35,414 bases of DNA, taken from positions 1-35,414 of the forward strand of contig NZ_JAGQEG010000061.1 of NCBI RefSeq assembly GCF_018305005.1, read 5' to 3'. This stretch comes from Collimonas silvisoli. Its GTDB lineage: Bacteria > Pseudomonadota > Gammaproteobacteria > Burkholderiales > Burkholderiaceae_D. Below, piece by piece: positions 27,055 to 35,340 of the stretch; position 1 is the stretch's first letter; each line of letters starts with the position of its first letter. The position numbers and the translations under genes are program-made. The notes under the pieces are model-generated. The model searched no databases. It was not told the DNA's origin and worked only from the letters and a program-made list of their open reading frames with translations.

Positions 27055-27609
27055 ATGAGCGAATTTAAATTCTGTCCGGTTTGTGCCGCATCCTTGATCC
27101 AGCGTGCCGATGAAGGCGAGGCTGGAAAGTTGCGCCTGGCGTGTCCCGAAGGGCACTGGACGCACTGGGACAATCCCTTGCCGGTGCTGGCGGCGGTGGT
27201 TGAGATTGACGGCAAGATCCTGCTGGCGCGCAATGCGGCGTGGGAAGAGGGCATGTTTGCATTGATCACCGGTTTCATGGAACGCGATGAAACCCCGGAG
27301 CAGGGCGTCGCGCGTGAACTCAAGGAAGAAACCAATCTCGACGCCGAACAGATCACGCTGATCGGCGTCTACGAATTCATGCGCAAGAACGAGCTCATCA
27401 TCGCCTATCACGTCAAGGCGTCCGGCCGGATTCAACTGTCGCCGGAACTGCTGGAATATCGCTTGATAGAACCGCCTGCGTTGCGCCCTTGGCGCGCCGG
27501 CACCGGCCACGCTGTCGCCGACTGGATGCGGGCGCAAGGGCTGGCGGTTGAGTATGTCGACCGGCCTTTGTTGCCGAAGACGCAGCCTGAGCTTGCCTTG
27601 AAAACTTGA
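27055..27609 (+). CDS. NUDIX hydrolase with N-terminal zinc-ribbon-like head
   Basis: A 184-residue cytoplasmic enzyme. The head FCPVCAASL (C7, C10) with LACPEGHWTHWDNP (Cys29, His33) resembles the zinc ribbon in front of NUDIX domains of the NudC/YfcD-like groups. The NUDIX box is complete: GFMERDETPEQGVARELKEE then TNL (about 78-100), with the metal-binding REXXEE. The usual Gly near the box end is Asn. Such proteins hydrolyse nucleoside-diphosphate derivatives (NADH, ADP-ribose, FAD); the exact substrate is unknown. The ATG at 27055 lacks a strong Shine-Dalgarno. The next gene, a rhomboid protein, begins 113 bp later, after a large inverted repeat. Confidence 0.92.
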   Translation: MSEFKFCPVCAASLIQRADEGEAGKLRLACPEGHWTHWDNPLPVLAAVVEIDGKILLARNAAWEEGMFALITGFMERDETPEQGVARELKEETNLDAEQITLIGVYEFMRKNELIIAYHVKASGRIQLSPELLEYRLIEPPALRPWRAGTGHAVADWMRAQGLAVEYVDRPLLPKTQPELALKT

Positions 27610-27612
27610 AAT

Positions 27613-27668
27613 CGCATGGCAGCCAAGGCAGAAGAAAATTAATGTGCAAAAAATAACGCTGCCATGCG
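27613..27668. repeat. 11-bp perfect inverted repeat between NUDIX and rhomboid genes
   Basis: CGCATGGCAGC (27613-27623) and GCTGCCATGCG (27658-27668) are perfect inverted copies with 34 nt between. No T run follows, so it is not a standard terminator. A smaller GCAAT/ATTGC pair follows at about 27669-27689. It could be an mRNA leader structure or an operator for the rhomboid gene. Confidence 0.6.
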
Positions 27669-27722
27669 GCAATGACTGGGTAAAATTGCACTATTGAAAT
27701 TTTCTCCTGCTCCTGAGCCGCC

Positions 27723-29312
27723 ATGCTGATTATCCCGGTAGACCGTAAGCCAGACTGGAAGCGCCCGCCGCTGGTCACTATTTTGCTGGTGCTGGTCAAC
27801 TTGCTGATTTATTTCGGCATTCAGTGGCATGAGCGCAGCCAGATGGAGCCTGCCGCGCACTACTATCTGGTCGAGTCGCGCTTACCTGAATTCGAATTTC
27901 CTGCCTATGCGCGTTATCTGGAAAGCGATAACAAGCCTGAGGCCGCCACTGCCATGCGCCGTGCCTTGGCGCGCTGGCAGCAATTGCGGGCGCGCGCCGA
28001 TCTGGCTGCCGCCCGGGACGGCAAGACTCCTTCATTGAACGACTATCGGCAGCTTATTGAGACCTGGTACGCGCTGGATGCCGACCTTCGTTTTGGCGTC
28101 CTGATGCAGCAAGCGAAACCGGCTGTGCTGGGCGCCATCGCTGACGACGATCTGGCCGAATGGAAGGAGCAGCGAGAGCACTATGTGCTGACCCGCAAGC
28201 GCAGTTTTACGGAGCGCTATTCATTGATTCCGGCGCAAGCATCCGAGCGCCCGGTCACGCTGCTCACGCATATGTTTTTGCACGCCAGCGTCGAGCATGT
28301 GCTGGGCAATATGGTGTTCCTGGCGATGGTCGGCTATGCGGTGGAAATCCTGCTGGGCGGCGGCTGGTATTTGCTGTTTTATCTTTTGTCGGGCTTGTTG
28401 TCGGCGGCGTTTTATCTCGTGTTTCGCGGCGATAGCATGATCATGTCGCTGGGCGCATCGGGCGCGATTTCCGGTGTCATGGGGATGTACACCGTGCTGT
28501 ACGGTTTGCGCAAGATACGTTTCTTTTACTGGTTCTTGTTTTACTTCGATTTTTTCAAGGCGCCGGCCTTGATCATGTTGCCGATCTGGGTCGGTAAAGA
28601 GGCGTTTGATCTGTGGTTCGGCGGGCCGTCGAATACCAATTATTACGCCCATATCGGCGGCTTGCTGGGCGGCGCCTTGCTCGCCCTGGTCTATCGTTTG
28701 CTGGCGCGGCGCAAGCTGGAGCAGGCGCATGCCAGTTATGTCGCTCCTGCCGACGACGATAAGTTGTTGCGCAGCCTGCAGCAGAGTGCGTATGCGGCCT
28801 TGAGCAGACTGGATTTCGAGCGCGCCCGGCGCGATTTCAGTCACTTGGTGAGCAAGACACTGGCGCAGCAAAAAGCGCCGCAGCCGGACTGGTTGCTGCA
28901 ATTGTTCAATCTGTCGAAACAAGCGCCGGCAGGGGCGGCTTTCCACAAGACCGCCGCGCTGCTGCTGCGTTTGCCGAAAGGCAGCCTGGCCGAAGATAAG
29001 ATCCATCAGGTCTACCTGGATTATGTAGCGAGAGCCGAGCCGCGGCCACAGCTGAGCAGCGAGCAATCGCTGGCTGTCGCCAAGCGATTCGCCTTGAACG
29101 GCCAGCCGCAAACCGCGGCAGCCATTTTGCAGATATTGATGGTGACTGCGCGCCAGCATCAGCAATTGCCGCAGCTGGTGCAGTGCGTCGCCAGGGGTTT
29201 CATGGCGGCGGGTTTGCACGACAAGGCGCGGCATTACCAGCAATTGTTGTTGCAGCAGTTTCCCTTGAGTGAAGAAAGCCGGTTGGCGGCCAGTCCGGGC
29301 AATCGCTATTGA
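27723..29312 (+). CDS. Large rhomboid-family intramembrane serine protease
   Basis: A 529-residue inner-membrane protein. Helix 1 (about 17-34, PLVTILLVLVNLLIYFGI) is followed by an unusual 150-residue mostly charged insertion. The rhomboid core then follows: LTHMFLHASVEHVLGNMVFL (helix 2, HxxxN), MSLGASGAISGVMGMY with the nucleophile Ser246 in GASG, and YAHIGGLLGGALLALV with the catalytic His310. The Ser-His dyad is intact, so the protease should be active. The last 190 residues are soluble, helical and TPR-like (AALSRLDFERARRDF, AVAKRFALNGQPQTAAAILQ). Simple bacterial rhomboids are roughly 200-280 residues, so both the insertion and tail are extra. Substrate unknown. Its TGA abuts the convergent gene's stop. 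Confidence 0.92.
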   Translation: MLIIPVDRKPDWKRPPLVTILLVLVNLLIYFGIQWHERSQMEPAAHYYLVESRLPEFEFPAYARYLESDNKPEAATAMRRALARWQQLRARADLAAARDGKTPSLNDYRQLIETWYALDADLRFGVLMQQAKPAVLGAIADDDLAEWKEQREHYVLTRKRSFTERYSLIPAQASERPVTLLTHMFLHASVEHVLGNMVFLAMVGYAVEILLGGGWYLLFYLLSGLLSAAFYLVFRGDSMIMSLGASGAISGVMGMYTVLYGLRKIRFFYWFLFYFDFFKAPALIMLPIWVGKEAFDLWFGGPSNTNYYAHIGGLLGGALLALVYRLLARRKLEQAHASYVAPADDDKLLRSLQQSAYAALSRLDFERARRDFSHLVSKTLAQQKAPQPDWLLQLFNLSKQAPAGAAFHKTAALLLRLPKGSLAEDKIHQVYLDYVARAEPRPQLSSEQSLAVAKRFALNGQPQTAAAILQILMVTARQHQQLPQLVQCVARGFMAAGLHDKARHYQQLLLQQFPLSEESRLAASPGNRY

Positions 29313-30662
29313 TCAGGTTTGTCCGGAACTCTGCGTCAAGCCTTCGATCACGTTCTTGTATTGCTGTGCTTCGCTGGCCGCCGGGTTGGTCGGCCATTGT
29401 GTTATCACATGATTGAACAGGGATAAGGCGCGCGCATCCTGGCGCAGGTGATCTGACAACAGCTTGCCGGCCAAGACCAGCACTGCCGGCACATCTTTAT
29501 GATGCGCGGCGCGCTTGTGGAAGCCCGACACGATCTCTAGCGCAATCTGATATTCGCGCACCGAAGCGGCGGCCGCTGCAATTTCCAAGACATGATCGGG
29601 ATTATCGATTTTGAACTCAGGATCGAGCTGGCGCGCTTGGCGCCAGGCATCGCCGATACGGCCGGCTTTACCCGAGCGGGCCAGCGTAAACAGATGGCGC
29701 GGTGCATATTCCAGCTGCTTGCTCTTGTCGCCCTTCAGCATCAGCAGTTTGGCGTAATGGCCAGACAATTGCGGGTTGAATTGATCGTAGCGCAGTTCTT
29801 CCCACACCATTTCGATCGCCGTGTTGATATCGCCGTCGCGAATCAGCGCACCGATTTGTTGCGCCAGAATTTCATCGTCGCTCAAAGGACGATTGCTGCG
29901 GCTGCTGGCGAGCGCATTGGTTTCAAAATTGCGATCCGGCGCATAGCCGATCGCCTGGTGGTATTGGTACATCGTGTAACCCATCAAATTGAAGCCTACC
30001 AAAGTGAAATAGGCGAAAGCGAAGATGCTGAGGCCGATCAGCAGGGTTATCGGCAATTTTCCCAGAAAAAGCTCAACCGTAATCGGCGCGCACTGGCTCA
30101 ATATGAAGCCGAACGCCCACAGCGCCAGATAAGGCCAGCCGCAGGCCTTGATCATCTTGAACACGTTGAACGGATTGATGGCGTGGGTAAAGCTGTGAGT
30201 ATGTCCCAGCACCATGATGCTGGCCGGTAGCATCAGGTTGGCCACGGCGTTTCCCGACAGACCGAGGAAGGGATGGAGTTCGGCCATGATGCCGATGAAA
30301 AGACCTTGTACCAGCATCACAAAGTAGAGCTTGTAGGGCGTCATCTTGTGCATGTCGTCCGGCGCGTCGAAATCGGCATAACGCAGGTTGCCGAGCGAGG
30401 TTTGCTCCAGAATCCGGAATGCCTGGCGCATCAGGTCGAGAGAGAGGCCCAGCCCGACCAGTATCGCGATGATGAGAATGATCGGTGAGAAGCCGTCATC
30501 CTCGCCGCTCCTGCCTAATAACCATAAACCGCTGCCGATCAAGGCATACAGCGCCGGGCGCCAGATCAGCTGTTGCTGCATCGGATACAGGAAAAAGTGC
30601 GGTAAGCGTTGCCAGAACGGAGTAATGTTGTTGTAAGGTTTTTCGCTAAAACTGTCCCGCAT
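29313..30662 (-). CDS. Unrecognised multi-pass membrane protein with TPR-like tail
   Basis: A 449-residue protein I cannot place in a named family. The N-terminal half has about six hydrophobic helices (roughly 33-50, 60-77, 111-130, 136-152, 175-194, 202-228). A His-containing stretch, VLGHTHSFTHAINPFNVFKM, lies between helices 4 and 5. The C-terminal half (about 255-449) is soluble and helical with repeat-like pairs (ALIRDGDINTAIEMVWEELR, EYQIALEIVSGFHKRAAHHK), consistent with TPR-type repeats. The ATG at 30662 is the only strong start. It converges on the rhomboid gene: the two stops share the palindrome TGATCA with no base between. The similar layout, membrane half plus helical-repeat half, suggests but does not prove a shared process. 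Confidence 0.85.
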   Translation of the reverse strand: MRDSFSEKPYNNITPFWQRLPHFFLYPMQQQLIWRPALYALIGSGLWLLGRSGEDDGFSPIILIIAILVGLGLSLDLMRQAFRILEQTSLGNLRYADFDAPDDMHKMTPYKLYFVMLVQGLFIGIMAELHPFLGLSGNAVANLMLPASIMVLGHTHSFTHAINPFNVFKMIKACGWPYLALWAFGFILSQCAPITVELFLGKLPITLLIGLSIFAFAYFTLVGFNLMGYTMYQYHQAIGYAPDRNFETNALASSRSNRPLSDDEILAQQIGALIRDGDINTAIEMVWEELRYDQFNPQLSGHYAKLLMLKGDKSKQLEYAPRHLFTLARSGKAGRIGDAWRQARQLDPEFKIDNPDHVLEIAAAAASVREYQIALEIVSGFHKRAAHHKDVPAVLVLAGKLLSDHLRQDARALSLFNHVITQWPTNPAASEAQQYKNVIEGLTQSSGQT

Positions 30663-30893
30663 GCTGGTTCCTCAGAATGGTTCACCAGGAGTCGCTGGGG
30701 GAGCGAAATTATCCCTGATGTGTATCCGTTACATTTAGTTACTTTGTGGCATGAATGTTAGCATGTGAATTGATTAAAAATTGTATTAAAGACATATTTG
30801 TTCGTGACGCTGCTGTTGTAAAAATGATTGATGGTTTGCTGCGATGCGTCAAAGGGATCTGCGTTTGGAGTAGAATCATCAAATAGCAGCAAA

Positions 30894-30910
30894 TGTTAAA
30901 AATTTTTACA
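30894..30910. promoter_or_regulatory. A/T-rich palindrome before the TusA-like gene
   Basis: TAAAAATTTTTA (30897-30908) is a perfect palindrome, flanked by TGT and CA to give 15 of 17 symmetric positions. It sits 16 bp before the ATG, a place where an operator could block initiation. It may also be chance in A+T-rich sequence. Confidence 0.3.
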
Positions 30911-30926
30911 TTAAGACGAAGTGGTT

Positions 30927-31154
30927 ATGGAATTTAATAAAGAACTCGACGCACGCGGTCTGCATTGCCCCCTGCCGATTTTGAAAACCAAGAAGGCGTT
31001 GGCAGACATGCTGAGTGGCGAAGTACTCCGCGTGTTGGCGACTGATTCTGGCTCGGTGCGCGATTTTCAGGCGTTCGCGAAGCAGACCGGTAATGATTTG
31101 CTGGAGCAGAGCGAAGAAAACAGAGAGTTTATTTTCTTCATGAAGCGCAAATAA
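30927..31154 (+). CDS. TusA-family sulfur-carrier protein
   Basis: A 75-residue single-domain protein. FNKELDARGLHCPLPILKTK carries the TusA signature CPxP with the sulfur-accepting Cys, and the rest (LADMLSGEVLRVLATDSGSV, RDFQAFAKQTGNDLLEQSEE) has the expected length and fold. TusA proteins carry persulfide sulfur to tRNA thiolation, molybdenum cofactor or sulfur oxidation; with no partner genes here the pathway is open. ATG 30927 is preferred over a GTG two codons upstream. It may be the paralogue common in betaproteobacteria rather than the tRNA-specific TusA, so no symbol is given. Confidence 0.92.
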   Translation: MEFNKELDARGLHCPLPILKTKKALADMLSGEVLRVLATDSGSVRDFQAFAKQTGNDLLEQSEENREFIFFMKRK

Positions 31155-31551
31155 GAAAGTAGTTAAAAACAGTAGTTAAAAAATAGTTAAGCGCCGTTCT
31201 GCCGTAAGTCTTTGCCCATCAATATTTATGCTACAACCAGCGTCCTGCTGGTCGTGCCTTATCTCAGTTTTGCCTTTTTTCGGCCGCCTTGATCCAGGTC
31301 GACACATCCTATTCCCAATGCATAAACCAGGTCCAGCCTGCCTTGTTTTACAAGAGGCAGGCGCGATTAGTCGGTTTGCTCTAATATTTAATAGAACGAT
31401 CGTGCTAAATTTCAGCGTCGGATCGAATTCTCTCTTATAATTCCAATTAGGATTTACGTTAACGTCAATTCGCGTCGATTCGCGTCGATTCACGCGGATT
31501 TGTATTGGCCCGCATCAACCCAGATTTTTTATTTCAATAAAAGGCATAACG
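31155..31551. other. Gene-free leader region before etfB
   Basis: No credible gene is seen in these 397 bp. It holds 13-bp-period repeats just after the TusA-like stop (AGTAGTTAAAAAC at 31158-31170, repeated from 31171). A short hairpin (ACCAGC/GCTGGT, 31236-31252) lacks a T run. A TATAAT at 31436-31441 is a likely etfB -10 box without a clear -35. Decamer repeats follow at 31463-31500. The etfB ATG at 31552 has only weak purine-rich sequence (AAAAGG) upstream. Confidence 0.6.
31463..31500 (+). repeat. 10-bp tandem repeat in the etfB leader
   Basis: Three decamers in a row, CGTCAATTCG, CGTCGATTCG and CGTCGATTCA (31463-31492), plus a degenerate fourth, CGCGGATT (31493-31500), lie between the TATAAT and the etfB start. 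The period equals about one helical turn of DNA. Confidence 0.8.
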
Positions 31552-32304
31552 ATGAAAGTATTAGTACCAGTCAAGCGTGTCGTCGACTACAACGTCAAGG
31601 TGCGGGTGAAGTCGGACGGTAGCGGCGTAGATATTGCTAACGTCAAGATGTCGATGAATCCGTTTGACGAAATCGCGGTGGAAGAAGCCACACGCCTGAA
31701 AGAAGGCGGCAAAGTGACCGAAGTGATCGCGATTTCCTGCGGCGTGACGCAATGCCAGGAAACCTTGCGCACGGCGATGGCGATTGGCGCCGACCGCGGC
31801 ATCCTGGTCGATACCGCTGACGCCGATCTGCAACCGTTGGCGGTGGCCAAACTGTTGAAAGTCGTGGCTGACAAAGAACAGCCGCAGCTGATCATCCTCG
31901 GCAAGCAGGCAATCGACGACGATTGCAATCAAACCGGTCAGATGCTGGCCGCGCTGCTGGGCTGGCCGCAAGCGACCTTTGCATCCAAGGTCGTGCTGGA
32001 AGAAGGCAAAGTCACTGTCACGCGTGAAGTCGACGGCGGCCTGGAAACCATTGCCCTGACGCTGCCAGCCATCATCACCACCGATTTGCGCCTCAATGAG
32101 CCGCGCTATGTGACGCTGCCAAACATCATGAAAGCCAAGAAGAAAACGCTGGACGTGTTCAAGCCGGCCGATCTGGGCGTGGACGTCACGCCGCGTCTGA
32201 AGACGCTGAAGGTGGTGGAGCCAGCCAAGCGCAGCGCCGGTATCAAGGTGCCTGACGTAGCGACTCTGGTCGCCAAGCTGAAGAACGAAGCCAAGGTCCT
32301 ATAA
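31552..32304 (+). CDS. etfB: Electron transfer flavoprotein beta subunit
   Basis: A 250-residue subunit that binds AMP and, with EtfA, accepts electrons from acyl-CoA dehydrogenases and passes them to ETF-ubiquinone oxidoreductase. [20 protein letters not shown] at the start, [16 protein letters not shown], then [20 protein letters not shown] and [20 protein letters not shown] are strongly conserved ETF-beta segments; the length matches mitochondrial-type (group I) ETF. It is the first gene of etfB-etfA-acyl-CoA dehydrogenase. Confidence 0.97.
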   Translation: MKVLVPVKRVVDYNVKVRVKSDGSGVDIANVKMSMNPFDEIAVEEATRLKEGGKVTEVIAISCGVTQCQETLRTAMAIGADRGILVDTADADLQPLAVAKLLKVVADKEQPQLIILGKQAIDDDCNQTGQMLAALLGWPQATFASKVVLEEGKVTVTREVDGGLETIALTLPAIITTDLRLNEPRYVTLPNIMKAKKKTLDVFKPADLGVDVTPRLKTLKVVEPAKRSAGIKVPDVATLVAKLKNEAKVL

Positions 32305-32404
32305 GCGAGCAGCGGCTTAGCTTATCGAACCACAACCTATTCAAGAATCAAGCGCCGCGCCGCGTCCCGTGATGCAGGCGAGCGTACACAACACAGGAGC
32401 CCAC

Positions 32405-33334
32405 ATGACAGCCTTAGTCATTGCTGAACACGATAATGCCTCATTAAAAGGTAGCACTCTCAATACCGTCACTGCCGCCAGCCAATGTGGCGGCGAAGTC
32501 CACGTTCTGGTTGCCGGCAGCAACTGCGGCGCAGCCGCTCAAGCCGCAGCGCAACTGGCTGGCGTGAGCAAAGTATTGGTAGCGGACGCCGCCTATTTTG
32601 CTGATGGCCTGGCCGAAAATGTCGCCGAGCAGGTACTGGCCCTGGCTGCCGCCTACAGCCATATCCTGGCGCCGGCTACAGCCTACGGTAAAAACATCTT
32701 GCCGCGCGTGGCGGCCAAGCTGGACGTCGGCCAGATTTCCGAAATCACCAAGGTCGACAGCCCAGACACATTCGAACGTCCTATCTATGCCGGTAACGCA
32801 ATCGCCACCGTGCAATCGAGCGATGCGACCAAGGTCATCACCGTTCGCACCACCGGTTTTGATGCCGCTGCAAGCGGCGGTTCTGCTGCCGTGGAGAATA
32901 TCGCGGCCGCAGCCGACTTCGGCAAGTCCGCATTTGTCTCGCGCGAGCTGGCCAAGTCGGATCGCCCTGAACTGACGGCTGCCAAGATCATCGTATCCGG
33001 CGGCCGCGGCCTGGGTTCTGCCGACAATTTCAAGATCCTGGAGCCGCTGGCCGACAAGCTGGGCGCTGCAATGGGCGCTTCGCGCGCTGCGGTCGATGCG
33101 GGTTTTGTGCCTAATGACTGGCAAGTCGGACAGACCGGCAAGATCGTCGCGCCGCAGCTGTATATCGCGGTCGGCATTTCCGGCGCGATCCAGCATCTGG
33201 CCGGGATGAAAGATTCCAAAGTCATCGTCGCCATCAATAAAGATGAAGAAGCGCCGATTTTCTCGGTGGCGGATTACGGTATCGTCGGCGATTTGTTCGA
33301 GATCGTGCCGCAATTGGTGGCGGCACTGGGCTAA
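32405..33334 (+). CDS. etfA: Electron transfer flavoprotein alpha subunit
   Basis: A 309-residue FAD-binding partner of EtfB. The N-terminal domain ends near residue 185. The FAD domain shows [36 protein letters not shown], then [18 protein letters not shown] and [20 protein letters not shown], all canonical. Start: ATG 32405 with AGGAG upstream; the frame is open back to 32369 but without a better start. The 100-bp gap from etfB has no terminator, so co-transcription is expected. Confidence 0.97.
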   Translation: MTALVIAEHDNASLKGSTLNTVTAASQCGGEVHVLVAGSNCGAAAQAAAQLAGVSKVLVADAAYFADGLAENVAEQVLALAAAYSHILAPATAYGKNILPRVAAKLDVGQISEITKVDSPDTFERPIYAGNAIATVQSSDATKVITVRTTGFDAAASGGSAAVENIAAAADFGKSAFVSRELAKSDRPELTAAKIIVSGGRGLGSADNFKILEPLADKLGAAMGASRAAVDAGFVPNDWQVGQTGKIVAPQLYIAVGISGAIQHLAGMKDSKVIVAINKDEEAPIFSVADYGIVGDLFEIVPQLVAALG

Positions 33335-33457
33335 GTCACTAGCGTTTTACACGGCGTTGATTGCAACGCTTGGTTAAAAATGGAAAGCATACGGGTGGTA
33401 TCGCGGGTACTGGCAATGTCAGGCCAAGTGGTGCCGCCCAATTTTTTGGAGTAACTC

Positions 33458-35248
33458 ATGAGTTATGTCGCCCCGTTGAAAGACATGCTGTTCGTGCTCA
33501 ACGAACTGGCGGGTCTGGAGCAGGTCAGCACACTGCCTGGTTGCGAAGACGCGACGCCGGAAACCGTTGAAGCAGTGCTGCAAGAGAACGCCAAATTCTG
33601 TAGTGAAGTGGTGGCGCCCTTGAACCGTAGCGGCGATCAGGAGCCCAGCTATTGGCATGACGGCGAAGTCACTACCAGCAAGGGTTTTAAAGAGGCATTC
33701 AAGGCATTTGCGGAAGCGGGCTGGCAAGGCGTGCAGCATCCGGTCGAATTTGGCGGCCAGGGTTTGCCCAAGCTGGTGGCGACTCCGTGCATAGAGATGC
33801 TGAATGCAGCCAATCTTTCTTTTGCCTTGTGCCCGCTGTTGAGCGACGGTGCGATTGAAGCTTTGCTGACAGCCGGCAGCGACCAGCAAAAACAGATCTA
33901 TCTGGAGAATCTGGTATCCGGCAAATGGACCGGCACCATGAACCTGACCGAACCGCAAGCCGGCTCCGACCTGGCGCTGGTGCGCACCCGTGCCGTGCCG
34001 CAGGGCGACGGTACTTACAAGATTTCCGGCACCAAGATTTTCATCACCTACGGCGAGCACGATATGGCTGAAAATATCGTCCATCTGGTGCTGGCGCGCA
34101 CGCCGAATGCACCGGAAGGCGTGAAGGGCATTTCGCTGTTCATCGTGCCGAAATTCATGGTCAATGCGGACGGTTCGCCGGGCGTGCGCAACGACGTCCA
34201 TTGCGTCTCGCTGGAACACAAGCTCGGCATCAAAGCCAGCCCGACCGCGGTGCTGCAGTTCGGCGATCACGGCGGCGCTGTCGGCACCTTGGTGGGTGAG
34301 GAGAATCGCGGCCTCGAATATATGTTCATCATGATGAACGCTGCGCGTTTTGCGGTGGGCTTGCAAGGCATCAGCGTCGCCGAGCGTGCTTATCAAAAAG
34401 CGCTGGCCTACGCCAAAGACCGGGTGCAATCGCGCGATCTGGCGGGCTCCGCCGGTGCGGTGACGATTATCCACCAACCCGATGTGCGCCGCATGCTGAT
34501 GAGCATGCGCTCGCAGACCGAGGCGGCGCGCGCGCTGGCTTACGTCACCGCGGCTGCTCACGATGCGGCCCATCATCATGGCGACGAGGCAACGCGCAAA
34601 GCCAATCAGGCGTTCTATGAATACATGGTGCCGATTGTCAAAGGCTGGTCGACCGAGATCTCGATTGATGTGGCGTCGACCGGCGTGCAGATCCACGGCG
34701 GCATGGGTTTCATCGAAGAAACCGGCGCTGCGCAGTTCTATCGCGATGCGCGGATTCTGACGATTTATGAAGGCACCACGGCAATTCAGGCCAACGATCT
34801 GATCGGCCGCAAGACAGTGCGCGACGGCGGCGCAGTCGCCAAGGGCATCGTCGCTCAAGTGCGTGCTACGCAAGCGGAACTGGCGAGCAGCGGTGCGGCT
34901 GATCTGGTTGCCATCGGCAAGCAGCTGGCCAGCGGTGCTGATGCGCTGGAGCAGGTTGTCAGCTACGTGGTCGACAATCTGAAGAGCGATATCAAGGGCG
35001 TGTTTGCCGGTAGCGTGCCGTATCTGAAACTGGCCGGGATTGTGCTGGGCGGCTGGCAGCTTGGGCGTGCAGCGCTGATTGCGACGCAAAAACTGCAGTC
35101 GGCTGCGGGCGATAGTAATTTTTATCAGGCCAAGATCGGTACGGCGCGTTTCTTTGCCGAACACATACTGTCCCAGGCTGACGCTTATCGCATCTCGATT
35201 GTCGAAGGCAGCAGCGGGGTGATGGCGTTGACAGAGGATCAGTTCTGA
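33458..35248 (+). CDS. Acyl-CoA dehydrogenase (DmdC/long-C-terminal type)
   Basis: A 596-residue FAD enzyme. An N-terminal helical extension (MSYVAPLKDMLFVLNELAGL) precedes the acyl-CoA dehydrogenase core: GWQGVQHPVEFGGQGLPKLV, the flavin/substrate loop WTGTMNLTEPQAGSDLALVR and KISGTKIFITYGEHD, then VQIHGGMGFIEETGAAQFYR and the catalytic Glu in ILTIYEGTTAIQANDLIG. About 120 further residues form the extra C-terminal domain found in 3-methylmercaptopropionyl-CoA dehydrogenase-like proteins. The exact acyl substrate (fatty acyl or methylthio-propionyl) cannot be read from sequence. It lies 123 bp after etfA, whose product is its natural electron acceptor. TTTTGGAG precedes the ATG. Confidence 0.94.
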   Translation: MSYVAPLKDMLFVLNELAGLEQVSTLPGCEDATPETVEAVLQENAKFCSEVVAPLNRSGDQEPSYWHDGEVTTSKGFKEAFKAFAEAGWQGVQHPVEFGGQGLPKLVATPCIEMLNAANLSFALCPLLSDGAIEALLTAGSDQQKQIYLENLVSGKWTGTMNLTEPQAGSDLALVRTRAVPQGDGTYKISGTKIFITYGEHDMAENIVHLVLARTPNAPEGVKGISLFIVPKFMVNADGSPGVRNDVHCVSLEHKLGIKASPTAVLQFGDHGGAVGTLVGEENRGLEYMFIMMNAARFAVGLQGISVAERAYQKALAYAKDRVQSRDLAGSAGAVTIIHQPDVRRMLMSMRSQTEAARALAYVTAAAHDAAHHHGDEATRKANQAFYEYMVPIVKGWSTEISIDVASTGVQIHGGMGFIEETGAAQFYRDARILTIYEGTTAIQANDLIGRKTVRDGGAVAKGIVAQVRATQAELASSGAADLVAIGKQLASGADALEQVVSYVVDNLKSDIKGVFAGSVPYLKLAGIVLGGWQLGRAALIATQKLQSAAGDSNFYQAKIGTARFFAEHILSQADAYRISIVEGSSGVMALTEDQF

Positions 35249-35289
35249 TTCTGATATTTTGTCGATGTAAAAAAAGCAGCTTGGGCTGT

Positions 35290-35320
35290 AATGCCGTTCA
35301 GTTAAGCCCAGAACGGCATT
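35290..35320. terminator. Hairpin after acyl-CoA dehydrogenase, possible terminator
   Basis: A 10-bp perfect stem (AATGCCGTTC 35290-35299 with GAACGGCATT 35311-35320) and an 11-nt loop are followed by CTTTAG, a weak T run. An overlapping alternative pair, TGGGCT (35282-35287) with AGCCCA (35305-35310), would compete with it. On the minus strand the structure is followed 13 nt later by seven T. Confidence 0.55.
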
Positions 35321-35340
35321 CTTTAGATGGACCGATGCGG

